Origin: Mangrovactinospora gilvigrisea
Lineage (GTDB): Bacteria; Actinomycetota; Actinomycetes; Streptomycetales; Streptomycetaceae
Length of the DNA: 37,804 bases
Assembly: GCF_001879105.1 (NCBI RefSeq)
Contig: NZ_MLCF01000115.1
Span: forward strand, 1-37,804
Reading direction: 5' to 3'
This document shows, in pieces, positions 24,546-32,936 of the stretch. The notes under the pieces were generated by a model that saw only the letters and a program-made list of their open reading frames with translations, did no database searches and was not told the DNA's origin. Every line of letters starts with the position of its first letter. Position 1 is the first letter of the stretch. The position numbers were made by a program, and so were the translations under genes.

Positions 24546-25421
24546 TCACGCCCCGCCCAGCAGGGCGGCGACGCCGTCCAGGGTGGTCGCGAGGGCGAAC
24601 TCGAAGACCGCGTCCGGCTCGGTGGCGCGGTAGGCGGTCTCGTCGAAGCGCTCCACCATCGTCAGGCCCGCCGAGCGCAGCAGCCGGCGGATCTCCGGCT
24701 CGCGCTCCTCCACCCAGCGGCTGCGCGGGCTGCCCAGGTCCTTGGCCGAGCGTGTCTGGCGGGCCAGCGAGACGGCGGCGCCCTGGAGGTGCGAGCTGAC
24801 CCCGACGGCGATCCGCACCATGGTGGTGAAGTCGAGCCCCAGCCCGTCCACGGCCCGCATCCGCCAGTCGGTGTAGGCCATGATGCCGGCGCCGATCGGG
24901 GGCCGGGTCGTGTCGGCGATCAGCAAGGCGGCCCAGGGGTGCGCCCGGTAGATCGCCCACTCCTGACGCCCCGACAGCTCCAGCTTGGCCCGCCAGCCGG
25001 GCGGGCCGGGCTCGGGCAGCGGGCGCTCGGCGAAGACCGCGTCGGCCATCAGCTCGACCAGCCGCTCGCGGCCGTCGAGATGGCCGTAGAGCGACATGGG
25101 CGGCATCGCCAGCGCGGCGGCGACCTGGCGCATCGTCAGGCCGTCCAGCCCGTCGCGGTCGGCCACCCGGATCGCGGCGCGGACGATGCGCTCCAGGGGC
25201 CGCTCCGCGGCGCCCTGGGCGGAGCCCCCGGGGGCGTTCCCGGCGGTGTGCGGGACGGGGGCGGCGGGCTCCGCCGCGCTCCGGCCGGCCGAGGGGGCGG
25301 CGCGGCGGGCCCGGTAGGCGCGGGCCCGGCAGGCCTGGGAGCAGTAGACCGGCGGACGGCCGCGCCCCGCGGGCGCCAGGGGCGTGCCGCACATCCGGCA
25401 GCGGACCTCGGCTCCTGCCAT
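24546..25421 (-). CDS. TetR-family regulator with N-terminal zinc-ribbon-like motif
   Basis: The 291-residue product begins with a Cys4 motif (CRMCG...YCSQACRARAYRARR; C8, C11, C27, C31) like a small zinc ribbon. An Ala/Pro linker follows, then a TetR helix-turn-helix (LDGLTMRQVAAALAMPPMSLYGHLDGRERLVELMADAV, about 90-130) and a C-terminal domain of the TetR class found in actinomycete drug and tetracycline sensors. It is divergent from the ABC transporter genes at 25581-27739 and probably represses them. The possible operator is at 25566-25578. The Cys4 head is found in some Streptomyces TetR proteins; whether it binds zinc here is inferred. Confidence 0.88.
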   Translation of the reverse strand: MAGAEVRCRMCGTPLAPAGRGRPPVYCSQACRARAYRARRAAPSAGRSAAEPAAPVPHTAGNAPGGSAQGAAERPLERIVRAAIRVADRDGLDGLTMRQVAAALAMPPMSLYGHLDGRERLVELMADAVFAERPLPEPGPPGWRAKLELSGRQEWAIYRAHPWAALLIADTTRPPIGAGIMAYTDWRMRAVDGLGLDFTTMVRIAVGVSSHLQGAAVSLARQTRSAKDLGSPRSRWVEEREPEIRRLLRSAGLTMVERFDETAYRATEPDAVFEFALATTLDGVAALLGGA

Positions 25422-25565
25422 GGCGGCCTCCCTTTTCGTGACGCACCCGTGTGCGCCGTCCAGCCTAGCCGGGGCGGGCCCCCGTGACGCAAAGCCTCAC
25501 TCTTCGGGGGGAATTCCTCAGCTCGGGGACGGGGAGGTGCACCAGGGACCGTCCGCCTTTCCGTC

Positions 25566-25578
25566 CGTACGTTGTACG
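25566..25578. promoter_or_regulatory. Possible TetR operator CGTAC-GTT-GTACG
   Basis: A perfect 5-bp inverted repeat ends 2 bp before the ABC ATPase ATG. There is no ribosome binding site, so the transcript may be leaderless with this dyad over the -10 region. Binding by the divergent TetR protein is inference. Confidence 0.45.
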
Positions 25579-25580
25579 AC

Positions 25581-26360
25581 ATGACTCAAGCAACCCGCAC
25601 GACCCGGCGCACGACCACGCCGACCGCACTTTCGCTGCGGCAGGTCACCCGCACCTTCGCGGGCAGCGGCGGCGACTCGGCCGTCACCGCGCTCGACGCC
25701 GTCGACCTCGACCTGCCCCGCGGCACCTTCACCGCCGTGATGGGCCCCTCCGGCTCCGGCAAGAGCACCCTGCTGCACTGCGCCGCCGGCCTGGACCGCC
25801 CCACCTCGGGCACGGTCACCGTGGACGGCACCGAGCTCGGCGGCCTCGACGAGACCGCCCTCACCCGGCTGCGGCGCGACCGGATGGGCTTCGTCTTCCA
25901 GTCCTTCAACCTGCTGCCCACCCTGACCGTCCATCAGAACACCGTGCTGCCGATGGAGCTGGCCGGACGCCGCGTCGACCGGGCGGCCGTCCGGGCACTG
26001 CTCGGCCGCCTCGGCCTCGCCGACCGGCTCGGGCACCGCCCCGCGCAGCTCTCCGGCGGCCAGCAGCAGCGGGTGGCGCTCGCCCGCGCACTGCTGCTGC
26101 GGCCGGCGATCGTCTTCGCCGACGAGCCGACCGGCGCGCTGGACAGCACCGCGGCGCAGCAGGTGCTGGGCCTGCTGCGGAACGCGGTCGACGAGACCGC
26201 GCAGACCGTGCTGATGGTGACGCACGACCCGGTGGCGGCGGCGCGGGCCGACGCGGTGGTCTTCCTCGCGGACGGCCGGATCGTCGACACGCTGCGCGCC
26301 CCGGACGCGGACGCGGTCGCCGGGCGGATGGCGCGGCTCGGGGCGGGGGCGCTGCGATGA
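25581..26360 (+). CDS. ABC transporter ATP-binding protein (MacB/LolD type)
   Basis: The 259-residue ATPase has Walker [10 protein letters not shown] (about 57-65), Q-loop [13 protein letters not shown], the ABC signature [15 protein letters not shown], Walker [13 protein letters not shown] and the H-loop LMVTHDP. The LLPTLT and GALDS features place it among MacB/LolD/FtsE-type ATPases, which work with FtsX-type permeases in peptide export, lipoprotein release or antibiotic resistance. ATG 25581 is preferred; a TTG at 25572 would sit inside the possible operator. The stop overlaps the permease start (ATGA). Control is probably by the divergent TetR. Confidence 0.93.
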   Translation: MTQATRTTRRTTTPTALSLRQVTRTFAGSGGDSAVTALDAVDLDLPRGTFTAVMGPSGSGKSTLLHCAAGLDRPTSGTVTVDGTELGGLDETALTRLRRDRMGFVFQSFNLLPTLTVHQNTVLPMELAGRRVDRAAVRALLGRLGLADRLGHRPAQLSGGQQQRVALARALLLRPAIVFADEPTGALDSTAAQQVLGLLRNAVDETAQTVLMVTHDPVAAARADAVVFLADGRIVDTLRAPDADAVAGRMARLGAGALR

Positions 26361-27739
26361 GCGCGGCGGGCGCAACGCGCGGGGTGCGCGGGGTGCGCTG
26401 GACGAGCGGGCGGCTGGCGGTGCGCACGGTGCGCGCCCGGGCCGGCGCCTACCTCGCCCCGGCGGTGGTCGCACTGGCCGGGACGGCGCTGCTCACCGCC
26501 TTCGCCGGGCTGCTGGCGACCGGGCGCGCCGCGCACGGGCAGAACGCGTCGACGCTCCTCGGGATGGCCTCGATCCTCGGCGGCTGGACGGTGGCGATCG
26601 TCGCCTACGGCGTCGTCTCGGCGGTCGCCCTGACCGTGCGGGCCCGCGGCCGGGAGATCGCGCTGCTGCGGCTGGTGGCGGCGACGCCCCGTCAGGTGCG
26701 GCGCACGGTCGTGGCGGAGACGCTGGTGGCGACCATCCCGGGGATCGTGCTGGGCCTGCTGCCGGGGCTGCCGCTGGGCGCGCTGCTGCTGGACCGGCTG
26801 CTCGCGCTGGGGGCCGTCCAGGAGCCGCTGCGGTACCGGACGGACGGCTGGGCGGTCGGCCTCGCCGCGGCGACGTCGCTGCTCGCCGCGTGGGTCGGGG
26901 CGCTGGCCGCGAGCCGGCGGGCGTCGCGGATCGCGCCGATCGCGGCGCTCGGCTCGGCGGACGGGGCGCCGGCGTCCCGCGGCGGGGACGGTCGGCTGGC
27001 GAAGGGGCGGCGGAACGCCGGGATCGGCGCGCTGCTGCTGGCGGCGGCGCTCGGCGGGACGGCGACGGGGATGCCCGTCCAGGGCTCCGGGGTGACGGCG
27101 ACGGCCGGGCCGGCGTGCGTGGTGGCGGCGCTCGGGCTGGGGCTGCTGGCGGCGCCGGCCGTCGCCGCGCTCGGGCGGCTGCTCGGACGGCTGCCCGGGG
27201 CGGCGGTGCGGCTGGCGGGCCGGAGCCTCGCGGCGCGGGCCGCGCAGGCGGCGGCGTCGGTGGGCCCGCTGGTGCTGCTGGTGGGCGTGGCGGTCGGGAC
27301 GCTCGGGATGCAGATGATCGAGGACGCGGGCTCCGCGGGCGGAGCCGGCGGCGGGCCGGCGGCGCAGATCGCCTCGGCGAACTATCTGGTGGTGGCGATG
27401 ATCGTGGGGTTCTCGGTGATCGCGGCGGCCAACACGCTGATCGCGGCGGTGCGGGACCGGGCGGCGGAGTTCGCGCTGCTGCGGTTGACCGGGGCGACGC
27501 GGCGTCAGGTGCTGGCCTCGGTCGCGGTGGAGGCCGGGGCGACGGGGGCGCTGGCGGCGGTGCTGGGGCTGGCGGCGGCGGTGGCGACGGTGGTGCCGTA
27601 CGCGGTGGCGAAGGCCGGAACGGCGCTGCCGGGCGATGCGGCGGCCGCGGTGGGCGCGTTGGCGGCCGGGGTCGCGGTGGCCGCGGTGGCGCTGGCGGTG
27701 GGGGTGGGCGTCGGGACGGCGCGGCGGGTGGCGCGGTAG
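26357..27739 (+). CDS. FtsX-like ABC transporter permease
   Basis: The 460-residue membrane protein has two FtsX-type units. Each carries the cytoplasmic motif before a helix: RGREIALLRLVAATPRQVRRTVVAETLV (about 95-120) and RAAEFALLRLTGATRRQVLASVAVEA (near 370-400). About eight membrane helices are predicted by eye, and there is no large periplasmic MacB domain. This two-unit form is common in Gram-positive bacteria, where such transporters handle peptide antibiotics, bacteriocins or signals. It is coupled to the ATPase by a 4-bp overlap. The substrate is unknown. Confidence 0.9.
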   Translation: MSAAGATRGVRGVRWTSGRLAVRTVRARAGAYLAPAVVALAGTALLTAFAGLLATGRAAHGQNASTLLGMASILGGWTVAIVAYGVVSAVALTVRARGREIALLRLVAATPRQVRRTVVAETLVATIPGIVLGLLPGLPLGALLLDRLLALGAVQEPLRYRTDGWAVGLAAATSLLAAWVGALAASRRASRIAPIAALGSADGAPASRGGDGRLAKGRRNAGIGALLLAAALGGTATGMPVQGSGVTATAGPACVVAALGLGLLAAPAVAALGRLLGRLPGAAVRLAGRSLAARAAQAAASVGPLVLLVGVAVGTLGMQMIEDAGSAGGAGGGPAAQIASANYLVVAMIVGFSVIAAANTLIAAVRDRAAEFALLRLTGATRRQVLASVAVEAGATGALAAVLGLAAAVATVVPYAVAKAGTALPGDAAAAVGALAAGVAVAAVALAVGVGVGTARRVAR

Positions 27740-27808
27740 CGGCGCCGTCGGTGGCGCGCGGCTTCGCGGTGCGGTAGGCAGAGCGGAACTACGGAGATGG
27801 GGTGTGCC

Positions 27809-27961
27809 ATGGCGCAGGTGGGCAAGGGTGATCTGGCGCATGCGTTCAAGAGGGGCAAGGACGCGGCGGAGTTGGGCGAGCGGCCGGAGGACTGCCCGTA
27901 TCCGGTGGGGGATCCCTGCCGGGCGGCATGGCTGCGCGGGTACAAGGCCGGATCCCGGTAG
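27809..27961 (+). CDS. Ribosome modulation factor-like small protein
   Basis: The 50-residue product (MAQVGKGDLAHAFKRGKDAA, then ELGERPEDCPYPVGDPCRAA and WLRGYKAGSR) matches the ribosome modulation factor/CrpP pattern: A-x-x-RG-x-x-A, a central CPY, and a W-x-x-G(Y/W) end. E. coli RMF dimerises 70S ribosomes in stationary phase; here only the family resemblance is seen. ATG 27809 has a GGGG run 6 nt upstream; ATG 27797 is in frame and would add four residues. The gene stands alone between the ABC permease and a strong terminator. Confidence 0.78.
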   Translation: MAQVGKGDLAHAFKRGKDAAELGERPEDCPYPVGDPCRAAWLRGYKAGSR

Positions 27962-27967
27962 GCACGG

Positions 27968-28008
27968 CGCCGCGGCGCCCCGGTCGAAAGGACCGGGGCG
28001 CCGCGGCG
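27968..28008. terminator. Strong bidirectional terminator
   Basis: An 18-bp perfect stem (27968-27985 and 27991-28008) with loop GAAAG lies between the RMF-like gene and the convergent MFS gene. It can stop transcription from both sides. Confidence 0.92.
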
Positions 28009-28021
28009 TGTCCGGGGGGGC

Positions 28022-29470
28022 CTACCGCCGGCCGCGCGGCAGCAGCAGCGGGACGAGGACCGCGGCCGCGACGCCGAAGCCGATCGCCGTGGCCGTGCCG
28101 GCGTGGTACCCGGCGAGGGTGCCGGCCCGGCCCGCCGTCCCCGCCGAGGCGGCGACGAGGGCGAGGATCGCCGTCCCGAGGCCCGAACCGATCTGCTGGG
28201 CCGTGATGTTGACGGCGCCCGCCACCCCGTGGCGCTCACCGGGGACGCCCGCCAGGGCCGCGTCCATCATCGCCGTGTAGGCCAGCGTCTGGCCGAACGA
28301 CTGGACGACGATCGCCGGGAGCATCACCGCGGGGTACGGCGTGTGGAGGCCGACCAGCAGCCAGCCGCCGAGGCCCAGCGCCATGGTGGTGAAGCCCAGC
28401 ACCAGCGTCCCGCGGCGGCCCAGCCGGCCCAGGATCCGGGCGGAGAGCCCGGTGGTCGCGGCGACCGTCACGCCCATCGGAGCCACCGCCAGGCCGGACT
28501 CGATCGGCGACCAGCCGCGCAACCCCTGGAGGTAGAGCGGGGCGAAGAAGAGCAGGCCGACCATGGTCGCGTAGAAGAGGACGCCCGCCACGGTCGCGGC
28601 CCGCACGGTGCGCACCCGCAGCAGCGCCGGCGGCATCAGCGGCTGCGCCGCCGTGCGCTCTCGGACCACGAACCCGGCGAGCAGCAGCACCGCCGCGGCC
28701 AGCGGGAGCAGCACGGCCGGGGCGGCGAAGCCCGCGCCCTCGGCCTGCGTCACCCCGTAGACCAGCGCCATCAGCCCGGCGGTGATCAGTGCGGCACCGG
28801 GGATGTCGAGGCTGCCGCGGGTCCGGGCGCCGCCGGACGGGAGCACCCGGGCGCCGACGACGGTGGCCAGGGCGGCGACGGCCAGCAGCGCAACGAAGGT
28901 GGCTCGCCAGCCCGCGGCCGAGGTCAGCAGCCCGCCGAAGACCAGCGCGCCGGCGAAGCTGGAGGCGCTGATGGCGACGTAGATGCCCATCGCGCGGGCC
29001 CGCTCCCGGCCCTCCGGGAAGATCGAGGCGATCAGCGCCAGCGCGGGCGGCCCGCTCAGCGCGGCGCCCAGCCCCTGCAGCGCCCGGCCCCCGATCAGCA
29101 GCCCGGCGGTCGGCGCGGCCGCGGCGAGCGCGGAGCCGCCGGCGAAGACCAGCAGCCCGGCGAGGAGCATCCGGCGGCGGCCCAGCACATCCGCGGCCCG
29201 CCCGCCGAAGAGCAGGAAGCCGCCGAAGGCGAGGGCGTAGACGGTCATGATCCACGGGAGGGCCGCGGCGCCCATCCCCAGCTGCCGCCCGATCTCCGGC
29301 ATCGCGGTGTTGGCGACGGCGAAGCCGGCGGTGTCGAGCGCGGAGGCGGCGGAGACCACGGCCAGGGCGATCCAGCGGCGCCGGTTCGGGGCGGCGGGGG
29401 CGGTGCGGTCCCCGGCGGGCCGGTCGGCGGTGGCGGTGCGCGGTGAACCGGCGGTCACGGTGGCGGTCAT
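28022..29470 (-). CDS. MFS drug exporter (DHA2/EmrB type, 14 helices)
   Basis: The 482-residue product is a major facilitator of the DHA2 type. After a polar N-terminus come WIALAVVSAASALDTAGFAVANTAMPEIGRQL (helix 1 with the D-x-x-x-x-x-NTA pattern), the loop motif GGRAADVLGRRRMLLAG (motif A), RALQGLGAALSGPPALALIASIFPEGRERARAMGIYVA (motif C region), and helices up to residue 475. It probably exports small hydrophobic or antibiotic compounds with protons. It is divergent from the LysR regulator gene, and the 154-bp region between holds a T-N11-A palindrome, so expression is likely under that regulator. Confidence 0.92.
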   Translation of the reverse strand: MTATVTAGSPRTATADRPAGDRTAPAAPNRRRWIALAVVSAASALDTAGFAVANTAMPEIGRQLGMGAAALPWIMTVYALAFGGFLLFGGRAADVLGRRRMLLAGLLVFAGGSALAAAAPTAGLLIGGRALQGLGAALSGPPALALIASIFPEGRERARAMGIYVAISASSFAGALVFGGLLTSAAGWRATFVALLAVAALATVVGARVLPSGGARTRGSLDIPGAALITAGLMALVYGVTQAEGAGFAAPAVLLPLAAAVLLLAGFVVRERTAAQPLMPPALLRVRTVRAATVAGVLFYATMVGLLFFAPLYLQGLRGWSPIESGLAVAPMGVTVAATTGLSARILGRLGRRGTLVLGFTTMALGLGGWLLVGLHTPYPAVMLPAIVVQSFGQTLAYTAMMDAALAGVPGERHGVAGAVNITAQQIGSGLGTAILALVAASAGTAGRAGTLAGYHAGTATAIGFGVAAAVLVPLLLPRGRR

Positions 29471-29572
29471 GGAATCCCCTCGCGGCTGCGGCCCCGGCGT
29501 CCCTCACCGGTGGCGACGCATTCACTCTGCGGCCCGCCGACCAGCGGCGTCCAAGACATCCTGACCGCCCAC

Positions 29573-29593
29573 CCGATAGACGGCATCTATCGG
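29573..29593. promoter_or_regulatory. LysR-type operator (T-N11-A palindrome)
   Basis: CCGATAGA and TCTATCGG form perfect 8-bp arms around CGGCA, including T-N11-A (29577 and 29589). It lies 31 bp before the lysR start and 102 bp before the MFS start, the typical autoregulatory and divergent control position. Confidence 0.75.
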
Positions 29594-29624
29594 AGCCCGT
29601 CATCGCCCGCCTAGGATCAACGGC

Positions 29625-30515
29625 GTGGAACTGCGCGAACTGCGGTACTTCAAGACCGTCTTCGAGACCGGGCACGTCGGCCGCGCCGCCGAGCGGCTGT
29701 TCCTCAGCCAGCCCTCCCTCAGCCACTCCATCCGCCGGCTGGAGCGCGAGCTGGGCGTCGAGCTCTTCGTGCGCACCGCGCGCGGCATGGAGCCCACCGC
29801 GGCCGCCCGCGACCTCCTCCCCCACGCCAGGCGCGCGCTGCGCGCCGCCGAGCAGTGCGCCGAGGTGGCGCGCCGTCATGCCACCGGCCGGGCGGGCCGG
29901 TTGCTGCTCGGCTTTCAGGCCAGCGGCGCCGGTCTGCTCGGGCCGCGCATCCGGGCCCGGTTCACGGCGCGCTGCCCCGACGCCGAGCTGCGCCTCAAGG
30001 AGTACACCTGGGGCCGCGAGGTGGCCGCGCTGCGCGCCGGGGAGGTCCAGGTCGCCTATGTCTGGCAGCCCGCCGATCTGGCGGGGCTGCGCCGGATGCG
30101 GATCGCCGAGGAGGGCCGCATGATCGCCCTCCCCGCGGACCATCCGCTCGCCGGGGAGTCGGAGCTGACGCTGGAGCAGATCCGCGACGTCCCGCTGGGC
30201 TGGACCCGGGAGGCGCCCGAGGAGTGGGTCAAGTGGTGGGCCGTGGACCCGCGTCCGGACGGCGCCCCGGTGCGCTGGGGCGCGGAGAACCGCAACGCCG
30301 CCGAGCTGCTGGAGAATGCCGCCTCGGGCGCCGGGGCGTCCATCGCGCCCGCGTCGATGGGCGCCTTCTACGCCCGCCCCGACGTCGTCTGGGTGCCGCT
30401 GGCCGGGGTCGACCCGCTGCGCATCGATCTGGTGTGGGACGGCTCCGAGGAGGGCCCGCTCGTCCGGGAGTTCGTCGCCGCGGCGCGCGAGGTGCGGGAC
30501 GCCGACCGGCGGTAA
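29625..30515 (+). CDS. LysR-family transcriptional regulator
   Basis: The 296-residue product has the LysR winged helix at 1-60 (MELRELRYFKTVFETGHVGRAAERLFLSQPSLSHSIRRLERELG, ELFVRTARGMEPTAA). The periplasmic-binding-fold effector domain (about 92-290) contains LLLGFQASGAGLLGPRI and DHPLAGESELTLEQIRDVPL. GTG 29625 is the natural start since the helix begins at residue 2. It is divergent from the MFS exporter and probably activates it upon binding an exported compound. The operator at 29573-29593 fits this. Confidence 0.93.
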   Translation: MELRELRYFKTVFETGHVGRAAERLFLSQPSLSHSIRRLERELGVELFVRTARGMEPTAAARDLLPHARRALRAAEQCAEVARRHATGRAGRLLLGFQASGAGLLGPRIRARFTARCPDAELRLKEYTWGREVAALRAGEVQVAYVWQPADLAGLRRMRIAEEGRMIALPADHPLAGESELTLEQIRDVPLGWTREAPEEWVKWWAVDPRPDGAPVRWGAENRNAAELLENAASGAGASIAPASMGAFYARPDVVWVPLAGVDPLRIDLVWDGSEEGPLVREFVAAAREVRDADRR

Positions 30516-30644
30516 CGGATGGTGCGCGAGCGTTGCCGTATTGTGAGAATCGCCTCCCGTGACCCGTGGGCGTTTCGTTCGTTGGCGGACGTATGGGGGC
30601 AGGCCGAGCGGCGCTGCCCCGGGATACGTTTCTCAGGGGAGACC

Positions 30645-31307
30645 ATGCATCACATCGCCAAGAAGGGGCTCGTGGCCGCGCTGGCCACGGGCAGCTCCCT
30701 GTTCGCCGGAGTGGGGGCGGCGCACGCCGACTCCGGCGCGCACGGCACGGCAGCCGGCTCGCCCGGCGTGCTGAGCGGCAACAGCGTCCAGGCTCCGGTC
30801 AATGTGCCGGTCAACGTCTGCGGCAACACCGTCAACGTCGTCGGGCTGCTGAACCCGACGTTCGGCAACCACTGCGCCAACGGCGGCGGTTCGGTGACGC
30901 CGGCCCCGCCGGTGACGCCGCCGACCGGCCACCACCCGAAGCCTCCGACCGGCCCGTCGCAGCCGCCGGTCACGCCGCCGGGACACCACCCCGGCCACCA
31001 CCACCCGGGGCACCACTGCCCGCCCGGGCACCACCCGGGCTCGCACACGCCGCCGGCCGCGCCGCCCAAGCACCAGCAGCCTCCGGCGACCCCGGTGCAC
31101 CACGCTCCCCCGGCGGCCGAGGTCCCGCCGGCGCCGAGCACGGCCACCCACGAGGTGACCTCGCCGGCGCCGAAGGCGGTCCCGGCGGCGGCCTCGCTGG
31201 CGCACACCGGTTCCGCGATCAACCCGGCGACGGTGCTGCCGGTCGCGGCCGGCGCGCTGCTCGGCGGCGGGCTGCTGTACCGGCGGTTCCGTCCCGGCTC
31301 GCGGTGA
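30645..31307 (+). CDS. Chaplin-family protein with His/Pro-rich stalk and LAXTG sortase signal
   Basis: Chaplins are secreted amyloid-forming surface proteins that allow Streptomyces aerial growth. The 220-residue product has a signal peptide cut near GAAHADS (about 28) and one chaplin domain at about 42-77 (GVLSGNSVQAPVNVPVNVCG and NTVNVVGLLNPTFGNHC with the two conserved Cys). A stalk of about 90 residues rich in Pro and His follows (GHHPGHHHPGHHCPPGHHPG). The C-terminus has the sortase signal LAHTG, a hydrophobic segment and a basic tail RRFRPGSR, for cell-wall anchoring. AGGGGAG 4 nt upstream fixes ATG 30645. Known long chaplins ChpA-C carry two chaplin domains; this one has only one. The sortase is not in the window. 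Confidence 0.92.
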   Translation: MHHIAKKGLVAALATGSSLFAGVGAAHADSGAHGTAAGSPGVLSGNSVQAPVNVPVNVCGNTVNVVGLLNPTFGNHCANGGGSVTPAPPVTPPTGHHPKPPTGPSQPPVTPPGHHPGHHHPGHHCPPGHHPGSHTPPAAPPKHQQPPATPVHHAPPAAEVPPAPSTATHEVTSPAPKAVPAAASLAHTGSAINPATVLPVAAGALLGGGLLYRRFRPGSR

Positions 31308-31362
31308 CGTCGGGCTGACGGTGCGTTGAAGGTGCGTTGACGGTCGGAGCCGGGGCGGCGAA

Positions 31363-32244
31363 CTAGCCGTTCCGGCCCTGGCCGCCGACGCCGAAGGCGT
31401 CGTCCGGGGGCTTCGGGGAGGGGGTGGCGGTCGCATCGGTGACCGGCTGCGCCCCGGCGACGAAACGCTTCAGCTCGGTTCCGTGGACCAGGCGTCCCGG
31501 GAAGGGGTCCCCCGCGACCCGCCGGCTCAACTCCCCTGCCGGCAGCTCGCGTCGGGACCCGACGAGGACGACGTTGCCGAACCGCCGACCGCGCAGCACG
31601 GTCGGCTCGGCCACCAGGTAGACATGCTCGAAGACGGCCGCCACGGTGGCCGCCTGGGCCCGGGCGAAGGCGAGCGGCGGGCCGTCGGCGAGGTTCGCGG
31701 CGTAGACGCCGTCGGCGGCGAGGGTGCGGGCCGCCTCCTCGACGAACTCGCGCGAGGTGAGGTGCGCGGGGGTGCGGGTGGAGGTGAAGACGTCCGCGGT
31801 GACGAGGTCGGCCCAGGCGTCGGGGATCTTCCCGAGCAGCGCGCGGGCGTCGTCCTGGCGCACCTTGATCTGCCAGTTGCGGTCGAGCGGCAGCTCGCGG
31901 CGGATCAGCGCGGTGAGGCGGGCGTCGATCTCGGCGACCTGCTGGCGCGAGCGGGGGCGGGTGGCCGCGACGTAGCGGGGCAGGCCGAGGGCTCCGCCGC
32001 CGAGGTGGATCGCGGTGAGGGGGGCGCGGGGCGCGGCGATCACGTCGATGACGTGGCCGATCCGGCGCTGGTACTCGAACTCGAGGTAGGTGGGGTCGTC
32101 GAGGTCGATGTACGACTGGGGGGCGCCGTCGACCGTCAGGAGGGTGGCGCGGGGGCGGTCGACGTCGGGGAGCAGGGCGGCTTCGCCGGTGTCGACGGTT
32201 TCCCGGACGGGGGCGCGCTCGCTCTTCTTACGGGGTCGGGGCAC
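31363..32244 (-). CDS. Spermidine synthase-like class I methyltransferase fold protein
   Basis: The product is about 293 residues with a spermidine-synthase-type fold: QSYIDLDDPTYLEFEYQRRIGHVID (N-terminal beta part), AIHLGGGALGLPRYVAATRPRSRQQVAEID (cofactor-binding glycine motif and acidic residue), DDARALLGKIPDAWADLVTADVF and a C-terminal half with VVLVGSRRELPAGELSRR. Streptomyces genomes have many such fold members that are not true spermidine synthases, and the gatekeeper motifs for putrescine are not evident, so function is open. The start is uncertain: GTG 32244 gives MPRPRKKSERAP, the basic start usual for this group. Upstream is repeat DNA. It is convergent with the chaplin gene. Confidence 0.82.
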   Translation of the reverse strand: MPRPRKKSERAPVRETVDTGEAALLPDVDRPRATLLTVDGAPQSYIDLDDPTYLEFEYQRRIGHVIDVIAAPRAPLTAIHLGGGALGLPRYVAATRPRSRQQVAEIDARLTALIRRELPLDRNWQIKVRQDDARALLGKIPDAWADLVTADVFTSTRTPAHLTSREFVEEAARTLAADGVYAANLADGPPLAFARAQAATVAAVFEHVYLVAEPTVLRGRRFGNVVLVGSRRELPAGELSRRVAGDPFPGRLVHGTELKRFVAGAQPVTDATATPSPKPPDDAFGVGGQGRNG

Positions 32245-32285
32245 GGCTTCAGTATCGCGGCCCGCGGTGGTTCCTGTTGCCGCCC

Positions 32286-32495
32286 CTCCGCCCCGGCACC
32301 CCGCCCGGCGCCCGTGCGGCGCGAGCGCCGTCGGCAGCCGTCGGCCGCGGGGGCAGAAGGGCGCAAGAACCGAAGGCGGCCAACGGTGGTGGGCGCCCCA
32401 CCCGGGGGGCGGGGGCGCGAGCGCCGTCGGCAGCCGACGGCCGCGGGGGGAAGAGGGGCGCAAGAACCGAAGGCAGCCAACGGTGGTGGGCGCCC
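32286..32495. repeat. Tandem copies of a dispersed GC-rich intergenic repeat
   Basis: Two 79-bp units (32321-32399 and 32417-32495, period 96) differ at only a few positions and share GAGCGCCGTCGGCAGCCG and CCAACGGTGGTGGGCGCCCC. Just before, 32286-32308 repeats 8513-8535 exactly. Any reading frame through them gives Arg/Pro-rich low-quality protein, so they are non-coding repeats of a family spread in intergenic DNA. Confidence 0.8.
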
Positions 32496-32520
32496 CGGGC
32501 GCATAGGGCGTCGGCTGGGG

Positions 32521-32847
32521 TCAGGGGTGGGTGTCGGCGGCGGCGAGGGTGGTGCTGGCCTCGTCGAGGGCCGCGCGCAGGGTGCCGGGGTCGGTGGTGC
32601 GCGGCGCCGCCGGCACCGGCGCGACCAGCCACGACGCCCCGGGCGGCAGCCCGATCGCGCTGCCCGGGTACGTCCACGCCGCGGCCGTTCCCGGCGGGAC
32701 GAGGAAGCCCAGCGCGCGGCCGTCCGCGTCGTGCAGGACGGGCCCGCAGGCACCCCGGAGGCGGAGGATGTCCACGGCCTCGAGGCCGTGGCGCGTCGGG
32801 ACCCGCACCACCTCGGCCCCGTTGCAGTCGATTCCGCCAAGCGCCAT
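32521..32847 (-). CDS. Small protein of unknown function
   Basis: The 108-residue product (MALGGIDCNGAEVVRVPTRH to TLAAADTHP) is not recognised with confidence. The centre, RGACGPVLHDADGRALGFLV followed by PPGTAAAW and LPPGASWLVAP, weakly resembles a segment of short actinomycete primase-polymerase-like proteins, which I treat as a hint only. No signal peptide or membrane segment is seen. It stands between repeat DNA and the histidine phosphatase gene, on the same strand as its neighbours. Confidence 0.55.
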   Translation of the reverse strand: MALGGIDCNGAEVVRVPTRHGLEAVDILRLRGACGPVLHDADGRALGFLVPPGTAAAWTYPGSAIGLPPGASWLVAPVPAAPRTTDPGTLRAALDEASTTLAAADTHP

Positions 32848-32936
32848 GGCCGTCGCCCTCCTCGGGTCGTCCAGTCGTCACGTCATCGGGACTCCTGCCC
32901 GGTACAACGACGGGAGTGGCGGTTGGTTCGCCCGTT

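Noticed and set aside
30511..30536. BldN-like promoter GGTAAC...CGTTGC upstream of the chaplin gene
   Set aside because: The spacer is 14 nt, shorter than the spacing I recall for that sigma factor, and -35 overlaps the lysR stop; too weak to annotate.
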